DNA of 64,000 nucleotides from CAWDVH01 sp963805705 (GCA_963805705.1 CAWDVH010000005.1:1364001-1428000), one strand, 5' to 3'. Counted from the stretch's first letter, positions 12,400 to 22,119 are shown. Program-made: numbers and translations. Notes: generated from the sequence alone by a model not told the origin.

Positions 12400-15300
12400 C
12401 GGTGTCCCCCGGCCGCTGCGACCGGACCGCACCATCCCGAGCAGACCAGCCCGCACCGCCCGCGCGCTGAGGCCCGGGCGCTCAGGCCCGGGCGCTCAGG
12501 ACCGGGGGGCAGGGCCGGCCGACGCCGGGACGGGCGATCCGAGGTCGCGGGCGGCGCGGCGGCCGGGCTGGTCGCCAGGGCCTCGAGCGCCAGGGAGACC
12601 GCGGTCTCCAGCTGGGTATCGTTACCCGCCGCCCACTCATCGGGCGCCATGACCACCTCGACGTCCGGATCAACGCCATAGTTCTCGACGCCCCAGCCGA
12701 ACCGGCCGAACCAGAATGCATAGCGTGGCACGGTGATCGCCGTACCGTCGACGAGCTGGTGATTCTCGTCATAGCCGACGACGCCACCCCAGGTCCGGGT
12801 CCCTACTACCGGTCCTAGGCCAAGGGTGCGGATCGCGGCGGTGATGATGTCGCCGTCCGAGCCCGCGGCCTCATCGGCCAGCGCCACGATCGGCCCGCGC
12901 GGTGCGTCCAGCGGGTAGGTGGAGGGCTGCAGCCCGCGCGCCACGTCCCAGCCAACCACGCGCCGGGCGAGCTTCTCCAGAACGAGCTGCGAGGTGTGCC
13001 CGCCGCTGTTGGCGCGGACGTCCACGATGAGCGCGTCGTGCTGCATCTCGCCGCGCAGGTCGCGGTGGAAGTCGGCCCAGCCGCCGCTCACCATGTCGGG
13101 CACGTGCAGGTAGCCGATCCGGTCCTGGCTGAGCTCGCGAACCAGCCGGCGCCGTCCGGCGACCCAGTCGTGGTACCGCAGGCGCCGCTCATCCTTCAGG
13201 GCCACGACGACGGCCCGCCGGGGCTCACCGCCGCCGGCGGGGGCAATGGTCAGCTCGACCGGCTGGCCCGCTGCGCCGACCAGCAGCGGCCCCGGTCCCG
13301 TGCCGGGGTCCACGAGCTGGCCATCAACGGCCAGCAGCGTGTCCCCGGCCCCGATCCGGGCGCCGGGTGCGGCCAGCGGTGAGCGCGCCCTGGGGTCCGA
13401 GGACTCTCCGGGCACCACCCTGGCTACCCGCCAGGCGCCATCGGGGCCGGGCTCCAGGTCAGCCCCGAGCAGGCCGACCTCTCCCCATCCGATGGCCTCA
13501 TCTGGGTCGCGCGGCCCGTTCCTGACATACGCGTGCGACGAGCCGAGCTCGGCGACCGTCTCCCAGAGCAGATCGGCGAAGTCATGGCGGCCTGATATCC
13601 GGTCCAGCAGCGGCCGGTAGGTGTCGAGGACGGCGTCCCAGTCGACGTCACCCATGTCCGGTACCCAGAAGTCATGCCGCAGCAGACGGCCGGCTTCCGC
13701 GAATGCCGTTCGCCACTGGACCGCGGGGTCGGCGAGGAACCGGGCCCGGGATTTCTCCACGCTGACCCGGTCCTCATCGCTGTCGGGGTCCGCCTTGCGG
13801 TCCGCCGGAACGACGCAGAGCCTGTGCTCATCGCTGACCACGAGCCGGGTCCCGTCGCCGCTGACCTCAAACCAGTCGGCCTCGCTCTCCAGTTCCGTGC
13901 AGGCCCGCCGCCGCATGTCGAACCGCTCCAGCGCGGCACGCGGTGCTGAGTCGTCGGGGTGGGCACCGCCCTCCCCCAGATTCCCGGCGACGGGCTCCCT
14001 GAGCCACGCCAGGCCGCCTTTGACGGCGCGAAGCGAGGCGTATCGCGACTCGGGCACCGGCACCTGCACGACGCGGTCGGACAGGCCGTCGGCATCCACG
14101 ATCACCATGCCGGGGCGCTTCGTGCTGCCGCCCGCTCCGGTGGCGGGCTCGCCGCTCTTGCTGTCGTCGTCTTTGCTGTCGTCGTTCTTGCTGTCGTCGT
14201 TCTTGCTGTCGTGGTCTTCGCTGTCGTGGTCTTTGCCGTCGCTGTCGCTGACCGGCCGGCCCGCGGCCAGCGGGCCGAAGGGTGACGGCGTCGCCGCGGC
14301 CAGCGGCACCAGGTATGGCCGGCTTCCGTACGGGAACGACAAGTCGAAGACGTGCGCGTCGTACACCGGGTCGAAGCTACGCCGCGAGAGAAACGCCAGG
14401 TAGCGCCCATCGAGCGTGAAAACCGGATCGGTGTCGATGAAACGGCCGTCGGTGACGTCGATGATCGTCCGGTCGGCCAGCCGGGCCAGGCGCAGCCGGC
14501 GCAGCGGGGAGGAGCCGGGCTGCGACCACGCGAGCCAGGCTGAATCCGGCGACCACGCCAGCCCGGTGACCTCGCCATTGCCGGAGACGGCCAGCTCGCT
14601 GGCCGCACCGGAGGCGACGTCCACGATGTGCAGCCGCCCGTCGTGGGCCGCCACCGCGACGGCGCTGCCGTCCGGCGCGGCCGCCAGCTCATCGACCCGG
14701 CCGATGGCACCGGCCGCCAGCCGGCGGGGCGGCACGGCCAGGGCCGGCCCGGCGTCGCTGCCCGCGGCGATCTCCAGCGCGTCCGGGCCGCCGGCGTCCG
14801 TGACCCAGACCACCTGGCCGGCGCTGCCCAGCACGCGCGGCAGCCGTGCCCTCGCGCCGGGCACGACCGACAGCGCCCTGGCGGGCCCGTCACGGTGAGT
14901 CAGCCAGTGCACCGTTCCGCGTACCTCGACGGCACTGGCCTGCCCGGTGGCATCGCACGACAGCGAGCCCAGATGATCATCGGCGGAGATGAGGCGCGGC
15001 TCACGGGACGCGGCGGCCGAGCCAAGGCTGATGTCCACCCGCCGGGGCTCGCTGTCCGCCCGCAGGCCGTCCAGCAGCCAGATGTCGCCTGCGCAGTGGT
15101 AGACGACCCGGCGGCCATCGGTACTGGCGTTGCGCGCGTAGAAGCCGTCATGGTCGGTGTGCCGCCGCAGATCGCCGCCATCGAGGGTGCAGGAGTAGAC
15201 ATTGCCGGTGCCCTCGTGATCAGACAGGAACGCCAGCCTGCCGCCGACCAGCATCGGGCTGGAGAACTGCCCGGCCACGTCCGCGAGGAGGCGGCTGAAC

Positions 15301-15875
15301 CGCAGGTCCTGTCCGTCGGCACCGCCGGGACCGGCCAGTGCCGCCCAGAGCCGGCCCGAGGTGCCGCCCCGGTATCGCTTCCAGTACGCGGGATCGCCGC
15401 CGAAGGTGCCGTTGACCAGCGCCACGGCACCTGACTCCACGGCCACATCCCCCACCGGCCCGAACGGCAGGACGCGCGGCCGGGCGCCGGCGGGGTCACC
15501 GTCGCCGCCGGCGGGCAGCGCGTGCGCGCGGCCGAAGTGCGAGAACGGCTGGCCGGCGGCGGTGACCGCGAGTGCCTCGCCCTGCGGTGTCCAGCCGCGA
15601 AGGCGGGTGGTGGGCTCCCCCCAGTAGGTGAGCCTGCGCCGGGCACTGCCGTCGATCCCGGCGACGTAAATCTCCGGGTGACCATCCCGCCCGCTGGTCC
15701 AGCCGATCAGCGCGCCGTCGCGAGAAATCCTCGGATAGCTGACGTCAGCACGGTCTGCCGAGATCCGCCAGGCGCGGCCGCCCGCCACGGGGGCGAGCCA
15801 TACGTCATCCTGCGCGACGAAGGCCAGCAGGTCGTCATGCAGGTGCGGGAATCGCAGGTATCCGGCTGAAGTCAC
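12393..15875 (-). CDS. Tricorn protease homolog (S41-type peptidase)
   Basis: Large cytosolic protease of 1160 aa that trims peptides produced upstream by proteasome-like enzymes. It starts at GTG 15875. The N-terminal two thirds is beta-propeller repeats (VSYPRISRDGALIGWTSGRDG and similar blades), then a PDZ domain near residues 830-890 and the C-terminal catalytic domain. The catalytic set is complete: His781 (SSHAYV), Ser1006-Asp1007 (AGSDGDII) and Glu1064 (VENYGVDPD). An unusual Asp/Ser/Lys-rich insert comes from 15-nt DNA repeats between propeller blades. The C-terminal Arg/Pro/Gly tail is longer than expected and its last codons overlap the convergent monooxygenase gene by 7 nt. Confidence 0.93.
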   Translation of the reverse strand: MTSAGYLRFPHLHDDLLAFVAQDDVWLAPVAGGRAWRISADRADVSYPRISRDGALIGWTSGRDGHPEIYVAGIDGSARRRLTYWGEPTTRLRGWTPQGEALAVTAAGQPFSHFGRAHALPAGGDGDPAGARPRVLPFGPVGDVAVESGAVALVNGTFGGDPAYWKRYRGGTSGRLWAALAGPGGADGQDLRFSRLLADVAGQFSSPMLVGGRLAFLSDHEGTGNVYSCTLDGGDLRRHTDHDGFYARNASTDGRRVVYHCAGDIWLLDGLRADSEPRRVDISLGSAAASREPRLISADDHLGSLSCDATGQASAVEVRGTVHWLTHRDGPARALSVVPGARARLPRVLGSAGQVVWVTDAGGPDALEIAAGSDAGPALAVPPRRLAAGAIGRVDELAAAPDGSAVAVAAHDGRLHIVDVASGAASELAVSGNGEVTGLAWSPDSAWLAWSQPGSSPLRRLRLARLADRTIIDVTDGRFIDTDPVFTLDGRYLAFLSRRSFDPVYDAHVFDLSFPYGSRPYLVPLAAATPSPFGPLAAGRPVSDSDGKDHDSEDHDSKNDDSKNDDSKDDDSKSGEPATGAGGSTKRPGMVIVDADGLSDRVVQVPVPESRYASLRAVKGGLAWLREPVAGNLGEGGAHPDDSAPRAALERFDMRRRACTELESEADWFEVSGDGTRLVVSDEHRLCVVPADRKADPDSDEDRVSVEKSRARFLADPAVQWRTAFAEAGRLLRHDFWVPDMGDVDWDAVLDTYRPLLDRISGRHDFADLLWETVAELGSSHAYVRNGPRDPDEAIGWGEVGLLGADLEPGPDGAWRVARVVPGESSDPRARSPLAAPGARIGAGDTLLAVDGQLVDPGTGPGPLLVGAAGQPVELTIAPAGGGEPRRAVVVALKDERRLRYHDWVAGRRRLVRELSQDRIGYLHVPDMVSGGWADFHRDLRGEMQHDALIVDVRANSGGHTSQLVLEKLARRVVGWDVARGLQPSTYPLDAPRGPIVALADEAAGSDGDIITAAIRTLGLGPVVGTRTWGGVVGYDENHQLVDGTAITVPRYAFWFGRFGWGVENYGVDPDVEVVMAPDEWAAGNDTQLETAVSLALEALATSPAAAPPATSDRPSRRRPALPPGPERPGLSARASARGRCGLVCSGWCGPVAAAGGHRQ
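14161..14235. repeat. Five 15-nt tandem repeats inside the tricorn gene
   Basis: Five consecutive near-identical units of the type CTGTCGTCGTTCTTG, followed by a degenerate sixth. They encode a run of DDSKN/DDSKD/HDSED units on the minus strand. The unit length keeps the reading frame. The insert falls in an exposed loop between propeller segments. Confidence 0.95.
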
Positions 15876-15961
15876 CGCCTCATCCTAGATGTGCGGCCGC
15901 CGGGACGCGGAGGAAGCGGCAGGCCCGCGCAGGCAGGCCGCCCGGCCGCGGTGGTGACAGA

Positions 15962-16687
15962 TCAGGACGCCGCGCGCGCTGGCACGCGATCGGCACCGGC
16001 CGCCGCGTTCAGCTCATCGAAGATCCGCGGGTCGGTCCCTTCCTCCGGGTGCCATTGCACCCCGACGCCGAACGGATGGCCGGCCAGGATCAGGGCTTCC
16101 ACCACCCCGTCCTGCGCCCAGGCGACGGCGGTCAGGCCGCTTCCCAGTCGCTGCACGGCCTGATGGTGGGCCGTCGGCACCTCCGCATGCGGGCCGAGCG
16201 CGATCCCGAGCCGGCTTCCCGGCTCGATCCGGACGGGGTGCTCGCCCATCTTGGCCGGCTCGGGAGCATGCCTGCTGTGCCCCACCACCTCCGGCAGATG
16301 CTGGATCAGGGTCCCGCCCCTGGCCACGTTGAGAACCTGGAGGCCGCGGCATATCGCCAGGAACGGAAGCCCGGCCTCGATAGCCGCCCGCATGAGCGCG
16401 AATTCGAACGCGTCCCTGGCGTGGTCCGGCGGATCCGCCCGATCGTGCGGCTCGGCACCGTAGCGCCGGGCATCGATGTCGCCCCCGCCGGAGAACAGCA
16501 GGCCATCGAGCCCCTCCGCCAGGCGGGCCGCGGCGCTGGGGAGCACTGGCGGCAGCAGTACCGGGGCGCCGCCCGACCGCGCGACCGCGATCGCGTAACT
16601 CGCGGGCACGAGCGCCGCCTCCCGGACGGAGCCGCCCCAGCCTGCGGCATTCAGATCCGCGGTGATCCCGATGAGCGGGCGGGTCAT
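15962..16687 (-). CDS. Gamma-glutamyl-gamma-aminobutyrate hydrolase-like class I amidotransferase (peptidase C26)
   Basis: 241 aa; start at ATG 16687 with GGAGGACGC directly upstream. It belongs to the PuuD-like glutamine amidotransferase family that hydrolyses gamma-glutamyl amides. The nucleophile Cys is in FLAICRGLQVLNVARGG, the catalytic His-Glu pair in GVGVQWHPEEG, and the family motif LFSGGGDIDARRYG is present. PuuD normally acts in putrescine catabolism, but no other putrescine genes are adjacent. It sits alone between tricorn and a 528-nt gap. The hydrolase class is safe, the substrate is not. Confidence 0.88.
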   Translation of the reverse strand: MTRPLIGITADLNAAGWGGSVREAALVPASYAIAVARSGGAPVLLPPVLPSAAARLAEGLDGLLFSGGGDIDARRYGAEPHDRADPPDHARDAFEFALMRAAIEAGLPFLAICRGLQVLNVARGGTLIQHLPEVVGHSRHAPEPAKMGEHPVRIEPGSRLGIALGPHAEVPTAHHQAVQRLGSGLTAVAWAQDGVVEALILAGHPFGVGVQWHPEEGTDPRIFDELNAAAGADRVPARAAS

Positions 16688-17215
16688 GCGTCCTCCAGGG
16701 TCTGGCGTGCAGGACAGCTGCCTGGCCTGCGCGTACTTGCCCGGCAAGCACGCGGTCACCGACGATGACGGCCCGCCGCCGCCCGCTCGGGCCGGCGTGG
16801 CTGGCAGTTGGCGGGCCCGCAACTCCGCGCCCTGCTGCGATCCGGCCGTTCCCGCGATGAGACGGCGGTCAGGCTGTCGTTAGGGATCGCGGTCCCGCGG
16901 AGACGCCCGCCGGATACGACCACATATCAGTTCGGAGTATAAACGCAGCCGCTCTTATCTGCAGGCGTGTTCCGTCAGGGCCGCCTACGCCGGACGGGAC
17001 GTGCTGCTCTGCGCGCTCCTGGTCGCCGAGCATGGCTGAAGCGGGTTGTATGCGGCCCGGTCACACGGCCAGACTCGTGGTGCGGGGAGTGGCCGCGCAA
17101 TTCAATGCGGACCTGGTGAGGCAGACATTCGCGCGTGTGATGATGGATGCGCAGAAATCAATGCATACTTCTGCGCGCGCCTTTTCGCCCAGAGTCCTCA
17201 GCTCTTAAGGGACCG
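16688..17215. other. 528-nt intergenic region without a convincing gene
   Basis: GC content drops locally around 16910-16960. A 58-codon plus-strand ORF (17032-17208, begins MAEAGCMRPGH) has no ribosome site and no recognised family. Just before it another frame reads AAYAGRDVLLCALLVAEHG and then a stop, which looks like the end of a decayed gene. The only clear structure is the hairpin at 17149-17176. Confidence 0.5.
17149..17176 (-). terminator. Hairpin downstream of the metallo-beta-lactamase gene
   Basis: GCGCAGAA (17149-17156) and TTCTGCGC (17169-17176) form a perfect 8-bp stem with a 12-nt loop, about 40 nt past the stop codon at 17216. There is no T tract, so it would be a non-canonical terminator of the kind common in actinobacteria. 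Function is inferred from position only. Confidence 0.4.
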
Positions 17216-18100
17216 CTAGCCGGGCGTCCGGTCGCGCTCGCTTCTTCGGGCGAGGCGCTGGAGTTGCCCTGCGTGCACGTCGCTCACCCACTCCCAGCCG
17301 GGCTTGGGCGATGGGCCGACCCGCGGGTCGCTGGGAACATGGGCGTCACGCAAGGCGTGCACGTACGCCCGATCCTGGTCGATCCGTGCCTGGACCTGAT
17401 CAGCTCCGGCGATGGACCCGTGGCCGGGGACGAGGACATCGACGTCGCCCGCCACGCCCTCGAGCAGCCGCAGCGCGGCGAGGTAGTCCTCGATCGGGTC
17501 AGCGGTGCCGTTCAAGTCGAGCATCGGAATCAAGACATCAGACAGCATGTCGCCGGCGACGAGAACCCCGCGTTCCTCAATCAGCAGCGCCGCATGGCCA
17601 GGGGCATGCGCTTGATGCTCGATAATCCGGACTTGAGGGCCATCCCAGGGAATCTGCGCCATCTCGGCGGGCAGGCCGGTAATGAGGCCGAGCAGGTCCA
17701 GCGGTACCTGCTCGGCGATGTCCGGCGGTATCATCACCTCGGCGACGCGGGCCTTCGCACGCGCGTCAGGCAGCCGATCTCGGACAGTGGCCGCGCAGCG
17801 CGCCGTGCCGTAACGGGGCGCCGCGCCGAGCCGGGCGTGCCAGAGCAGGTGATCCCAATGCGGATGCGTCGAGAAGCCTGCCACAACGGCCTGGCCCGAA
17901 TCGGACAGGTCGTTCGCGAGGGCGGCCATCTCGGAGCCGTGCACCCCGGGGTCGATGAGCAGCACGCCAGCCCGGCCGCGCACGACAACGGCGTTGCTCT
18001 GGCAGAACTCGCTCTCGTGGATCAGCACACCCTCCGCGACCTGCCTCAGCACGGGTGCCAGGCTACCGTGCCCAGCGCCCGCCAACAACGACTCGCGCAC
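17216..18100 (-). CDS. Metallo-beta-lactamase-fold hydrolase
   Basis: About 294 aa of the MBL superfamily. Metal-site motifs are THPHWDHLLWH (HxHxDH), the His in HAPGHAALL, the Asp in LVAGDML and the His in VPGHGS. The open frame extends to 18214, but that part overlaps the upstream dienelactone hydrolase gene and has no family character, so the start is set at GTG 18100. GTG 18052 (VLRQVAEGV) fits homologous N termini equally well. Neither has a strong Shine-Dalgarno sequence. It ends the run trpEG-thyX-dienelactone hydrolase-MBL and may be translated from the same message. Substrate unknown; glyoxalase-II-like or lactonase-like activity is possible. Confidence 0.82.
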   Translation of the reverse strand: MRESLLAGAGHGSLAPVLRQVAEGVLIHESEFCQSNAVVVRGRAGVLLIDPGVHGSEMAALANDLSDSGQAVVAGFSTHPHWDHLLWHARLGAAPRYGTARCAATVRDRLPDARAKARVAEVMIPPDIAEQVPLDLLGLITGLPAEMAQIPWDGPQVRIIEHQAHAPGHAALLIEERGVLVAGDMLSDVLIPMLDLNGTADPIEDYLAALRLLEGVAGDVDVLVPGHGSIAGADQVQARIDQDRAYVHALRDAHVPSDPRVGPSPKPGWEWVSDVHAGQLQRLARRSERDRTPG

Positions 18101-18155
18101 CGCGCACCGCGCAGCGCGACGGTGCAGACCGGTGGGCCTGGCGGCCCGCCGGGCT

Positions 18156-18869
18156 TCAGCTGCTGAGGTGCTCACCGAAGAAGGCGAAGATGCGCTGCCA
18201 TGCGTCAGCGGCATCAGCCCTCTGGTAGCTCATCTTGGTCACCTTCGCGAAGACCGCCGGGACGCCGGAGGTCTCGGTCATGAACCGGTGACCCGAGCCC
18301 GGGTAGACCTTCACGTCGTGCGGGATCTCCAGCACCGTCAGGGCGCGCTGCAGCCGCTCGGGGTGCTTGGTCCCCATCGCGTCGCGCGCGCCGAAGCTGC
18401 CCACCACCGGGCACGCGCCGGCCAGCGCATCTTCGGTGTCCTTCGGCACGTCGCCGTAGTTGACCGCCGCCACGGAGAAGCCCTCTCGCGGCGCGCACAG
18501 GAGCGCGAAGCCGCCACCCATGCAGAATCCGATCACGCCGGTCTTTCCCGTGCTGTCCGCGCGGGCAGCGAGGAAGTTCCGTGCCGCCTCGAGCGCAGCG
18601 AACGCCGGCCCGGTGCGCGCCCGCAGCTGCCCGAACGCGCCGCGCACGCAGCGTATCCATGCCTTGCCCTGATAGAGGTCGGGGGCCAGCGCCAGGTACC
18701 CTCGGGCGGCGAGCTCGTCCGCCTTCTCCCGGATGTCGTCATTCAGCCCGAACGCCTCGTGAATCACCACAACACCCGGCCACGGGCCCGGACCGCCCGA
18801 CGGAATGGCGAGATAGCCGGGCACCGAGCCGCCCCCTACCGGATACGAAATGTCTGGCATGGGCGGCAT
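18156..18869 (-). CDS. Dienelactone hydrolase family protein
   Basis: 237 aa alpha/beta hydrolase. The catalytic triad is Cys in GVIGFCMGGGFALL, Asp in SFGARDAMG and His in PGSGHRFMTE, as in dienelactone hydrolases; the oxyanion segment is VVVIHEAFGLNDDI. It starts 4 nt after the thyX stop, so it is probably translationally coupled to thyX. Dienelactone hydrolases cleave cyclic enol esters in chlorocatechol degradation, but most actinobacterial paralogs have unknown substrates and no catechol genes are nearby. Confidence 0.9.
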   Translation of the reverse strand: MPPMPDISYPVGGGSVPGYLAIPSGGPGPWPGVVVIHEAFGLNDDIREKADELAARGYLALAPDLYQGKAWIRCVRGAFGQLRARTGPAFAALEAARNFLAARADSTGKTGVIGFCMGGGFALLCAPREGFSVAAVNYGDVPKDTEDALAGACPVVGSFGARDAMGTKHPERLQRALTVLEIPHDVKVYPGSGHRFMTETSGVPAVFAKVTKMSYQRADAADAWQRIFAFFGEHLSS

Positions 18870-18873
18870 GCTT

Positions 18874-19659
18874 TCACACCTTGCGCCACTTGGGTATCCA
18901 GGTCCCGTCCTGGACGGTGTAGTCGCCGAACAGGGTCGGCGCCTCGGCGCGCATCAGCTCGCCGATCTTTCCGAACAGGAGCCTGATCTCCTCCTCGGCG
19001 CCCTGATCGGTGCGCGCCTCGATGGTATGGCGCAGGGTCCGGATATTGGCGGTCCAGAGCAGGCCGGTGGCGACGCCATCGGGCGCGAACCGCCGCATGA
19101 ACGAGGTCTTGTGCTTCTTCTCGTGGAACGGCACGCCATCCTCATCGAGGCCGAAGTGATCTGCCATCCAGCGCTGGAATTCCTCCATCTGCTCCAGCAG
19201 CGCCGTCGACCGCTTCATCAGCTCGGCGTCGGCGAGCGCCCAGTCAGGGAACCAGAACGGGATGTCAGCCAGCCGCACGAACCGCAGCGACTCCTGCGAG
19301 ATGGCCACTCCCGGCCGATGGCGCACGAGCTCGTGGGTCGCGACCCGGCTGATGTTGTGCAGCACGAAGCTGAAGCTCACATGCTCCAGTACCGACCCGT
19401 GCGCGCTAGACAGGATGTTCTGGAGGTACTTCTCATGATCATTGCGCACCCGGCTGACATTCGGGTTGAGGCCCGGCTCCCAGGCCCGGTAGCAGATCTT
19501 GCCGGCGAACTCCGCCAGATTCTGCGCATCGTCCAGCTCGCCCCGGTCGAGCCGCTGCAGCCAGCCATCACCGCCTACCTCCTGCAGATACGCCGCCAGG
19601 GACGCGTAGTCGATCTCGGGACGAGCGACGAGGAAGACCTCAGGCTGCACCTTCTTCAT
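18874..19659 (-). CDS. thyX: FAD-dependent thymidylate synthase ThyX
   Basis: Makes dTMP from dUMP using FAD, NADPH and methylene-THF. The ThyX signature is intact as ELVRHRPGVAISQESLRF (RHR plus the SQESLR end). Other family segments are SVLEHVSFSFVLHNISR and LLWTANIRTLRHTIEAR. The frame is open to 19731, but the start at ATG 19659 (MKKVQPEVFL) gives 261 aa and leaves an 11-nt gap after trpEG, while the upstream extension would overlap trpEG. Its place behind an attenuated trpEG message means its expression could partly follow tryptophan supply unless it has its own promoter. Confidence 0.95.
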   Translation of the reverse strand: MKKVQPEVFLVARPEIDYASLAAYLQEVGGDGWLQRLDRGELDDAQNLAEFAGKICYRAWEPGLNPNVSRVRNDHEKYLQNILSSAHGSVLEHVSFSFVLHNISRVATHELVRHRPGVAISQESLRFVRLADIPFWFPDWALADAELMKRSTALLEQMEEFQRWMADHFGLDEDGVPFHEKKHKTSFMRRFAPDGVATGLLWTANIRTLRHTIEARTDQGAEEEIRLLFGKIGELMRAEAPTLFGDYTVQDGTWIPKWRKV

Positions 19660-19670
19660 GGCACGCGACA

Positions 19671-22073
19671 CTACCGGCGCCTGCGGACATTCGCGTGTCC
19701 GGCAGCCAGACGCATCTCGCGATCCCGGCACAGCCGCAGCACGTTCGCGATGACCTGGTGACCCGCGCTGCCGGAGGCGGTCAGGATGGACTCGGGGTGG
19801 AACTGCACCCCCCAGCGCCCGGCGGCATCGTCCTCGATCGCCATCACCACCCCGTCGGCCGTCACCGCCGTGACCAGGAACTCCCCCTTAACCTCGGCGG
19901 CTGTCGCGTGCAGCGAGTGATACCGGCCCGCCGCGAAGGCGGGCTCCAGGCCAGCCAGCAGCGACCCGCCGAGCACCCGCACCGTCGACGGCTTCCCATG
20001 CACCGGCGTGCCGAGGATGCTCAGCTGCCCGCCCGCGTGCTCTACCATCGCCTGCAGCCCCAGGCACACGCCGAACACGCTGACCCCGCGCGCATCAAGT
20101 TCCTTCAGCAGGTCGCCGCAGTGGAAGTCCGACGGGCGCCCCGGTCCCGGCGAGAGCACCACCAGGTCGGGCGCGTAGGCGTCCAGCAGGGCCGGGTCGA
20201 AGCCCGCTCGCCGCGTGGTCACCTCCGCGCCCTGCTCGCGGAAGTACCCGGCCAGGGTGTGCACGAATGAATCCTGGTGATCGACCAGCAGCACCCGCAG
20301 GCCGGCACCCGGCCGCGAGTGCGGCGAGCCGGCGGCGGAGGCACGCGGCGCCGTGGTTTCCTCGCCGGGGCCCGCCCCGGTCCCGTCCGGCTCGCCCAGC
20401 GTCTCCAGCAGGGCCCTGGCCTTGAGCCGCGTTTCCCGTTCCTCGGCCGCCGGATCGGAGTCGAACAGGAGCGTCGCGCCCGCCTGGACCGCGGCGATGC
20501 CGCCGCGGATATGAGCCGTCCGCAGCGTCAGGCCGGTGCTCATGCCGCCGTCAAAGCCGATCATGCCGACCGCCCCGCCGTACCAGCGCCGCCGACGGTC
20601 CTCATGATCCTCGATGAATTGCATGGCCCAGGTCTTCGGGGCGCCCGTCACGGTCACCGCCCACATATGGGTCAAGAACGCGTCCAGCGCGTCAAAGCCG
20701 GCCCGCAGGCGGCCTTCCACATGGTCCACCGTATGGATCAGCCGGCTGTAGATCTCGATCTGGCGCCTGCCGATCACCTGGATGCTGCCCGGCTCGCAGA
20801 TCCGCGACTTGTCGTTGCGGTCCACGTCGGTGCACATGGTCAGCTCGGACTCCTCCTTGGCCGAGTCGAGCAGGATCCGGATGTTCTCCGCGTCCTCCAG
20901 CGGGCTGGCCCCGCGGGCGATGGTCCCGGAGATCGGGCAGGTTTCGACCCGGTCTCCGGTGACCCGCACGTACATCTCGGGCGACGCCCCGACCAGGTAC
21001 TCCCCCTCCCCCAGGTTCAGGAAGAACTCATACGGGGCCGGGTTGCGCCGGCGCAACCGCTCATAAAAGGCGGCGGGCGAGCCGCACCGCCCGTGGAAGA
21101 TGTGGCTCGGCACGACCTCGAACAGGTCGCCGCGGGCAAATCGCTCCCGTGCCTGCTCGACGATCCGCGCGTAGGTGCCAGGCCGCGGATCGGCGGGAAG
21201 ATCTTCAGGCGAAACGGGCCCCCCGCCGCCGCTGCCGCCGGATCCGGTGATCTCCGTCTGGCGCGGCAGGCCCTCCGTCGACGTGGCGCGCGGGGACCCG
21301 CAGGCCGGTGCGCCCCCCGCCGGTGAGCCATCGGTCGCGAACTCGTAGGAGTAGCAGACGGCTGTCTCGCGCTTGCGGTCTATCACGTACAGCCGGTCGG
21401 GCAGGTGCAGCACCAGGTCACGCTCGCCGCCGCCGCGGGCGTGCCGCAGCTTCACCGGCTCGAACTGGAACGCCAGATCGTAGCCGAACGCCCCGTACAG
21501 GCCCAGATGCGGATCCGGGCCGGCGAACGCCGTGATGACCTCGCGCAGCGCGGAGAAGACGGTAGGCCGCCTGCTGCGCTCCTCCTCAGGGAAAGCGCCG
21601 CCGGGATCGGGGATCAGCACCTCAGTCACCGCCGGGTCTAGCGGGCCGGCCGGGTCTAGCGGGCCGGCCGGGTCCGGCGTTCCCGCCGGGTCCGGCGGGG
21701 CGCCGGCGGTGGCCTGGCTAGCGCGGCGCAGGGCCGCGGTGATGACGGGCATCAGGACCAGGCCGCGCTCGTTCAGGGCCCGTGCGCTGATCCGCCTGCC
21801 GCGCGCGACGATCTCGATGCAGGGGTCGACGTAGGCGACGTGCCAGCGGCTGTACCGGCCCGGGTACTCCATCCCCGAGCTGAGCACGCCGCCGCGGCGC
21901 TGGTCGACCAGCCGGGTGATCTCGGCCAGGGCGGCCGGATCGAACGCCGCGGCGGTGCGGCTCACCCGCAGGCCGCCCGCGGTGGTGAACTCGGCCGGTT
22001 CCTGGCCGGCGCCCCCGCCGGGCAGCCCGCCAGGGCCCTGGATGGGTGCCGGGTAAGTCTGAGCTGCTGGCAT
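19671..22073 (-). CDS. trpEG: Fused anthranilate synthase TrpE-TrpG
   Basis: 800 aa, first committed step of tryptophan synthesis: chorismate plus glutamine to anthranilate. Residues 1-570 are the TrpE chorismate-binding half (PISGTIARGASPLEDAENIR, CTDVDRNDKSRICEPGS, VTVTGAPKTWAMQFIE). After a Pro/Ala/Gly linker, residues 592-790 form the glutamine amidotransferase with Cys in FGVCLGLQAM and His-Glu in VQFHPES. The start is ATG 22073 with AGGGCGAGG upstream. A loop near residues 120-150 is expanded by 18-nt DNA repeats (DPAGPL units). A leader peptide and terminator upstream indicate attenuation control. Fused TrpEG also occurs in some secondary-metabolite clusters, but the attenuator argues for a tryptophan supply role. 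Confidence 0.95.
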   Translation of the reverse strand: MPAAQTYPAPIQGPGGLPGGGAGQEPAEFTTAGGLRVSRTAAAFDPAALAEITRLVDQRRGGVLSSGMEYPGRYSRWHVAYVDPCIEIVARGRRISARALNERGLVLMPVITAALRRASQATAGAPPDPAGTPDPAGPLDPAGPLDPAVTEVLIPDPGGAFPEEERSRRPTVFSALREVITAFAGPDPHLGLYGAFGYDLAFQFEPVKLRHARGGGERDLVLHLPDRLYVIDRKRETAVCYSYEFATDGSPAGGAPACGSPRATSTEGLPRQTEITGSGGSGGGGPVSPEDLPADPRPGTYARIVEQARERFARGDLFEVVPSHIFHGRCGSPAAFYERLRRRNPAPYEFFLNLGEGEYLVGASPEMYVRVTGDRVETCPISGTIARGASPLEDAENIRILLDSAKEESELTMCTDVDRNDKSRICEPGSIQVIGRRQIEIYSRLIHTVDHVEGRLRAGFDALDAFLTHMWAVTVTGAPKTWAMQFIEDHEDRRRRWYGGAVGMIGFDGGMSTGLTLRTAHIRGGIAAVQAGATLLFDSDPAAEERETRLKARALLETLGEPDGTGAGPGEETTAPRASAAGSPHSRPGAGLRVLLVDHQDSFVHTLAGYFREQGAEVTTRRAGFDPALLDAYAPDLVVLSPGPGRPSDFHCGDLLKELDARGVSVFGVCLGLQAMVEHAGGQLSILGTPVHGKPSTVRVLGGSLLAGLEPAFAAGRYHSLHATAAEVKGEFLVTAVTADGVVMAIEDDAAGRWGVQFHPESILTASGSAGHQVIANVLRLCRDREMRLAAGHANVRRRR
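21631..21702. repeat. Four 18-nt tandem repeats in trpEG
   Basis: Units 21631-21648 and 21649-21666 are identical (GCCGGGTCTAGCGGGCCG); 21667-21684 and 21685-21702 are diverged copies. They encode DPAGPL-type units in a surface loop of the TrpE half. Confidence 0.95.
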
Positions 22074-22119
22074 CGGTACCTCGCCCTATCAGGCCCGGCG
22101 CCGGCGGCGGCCATGAAGG

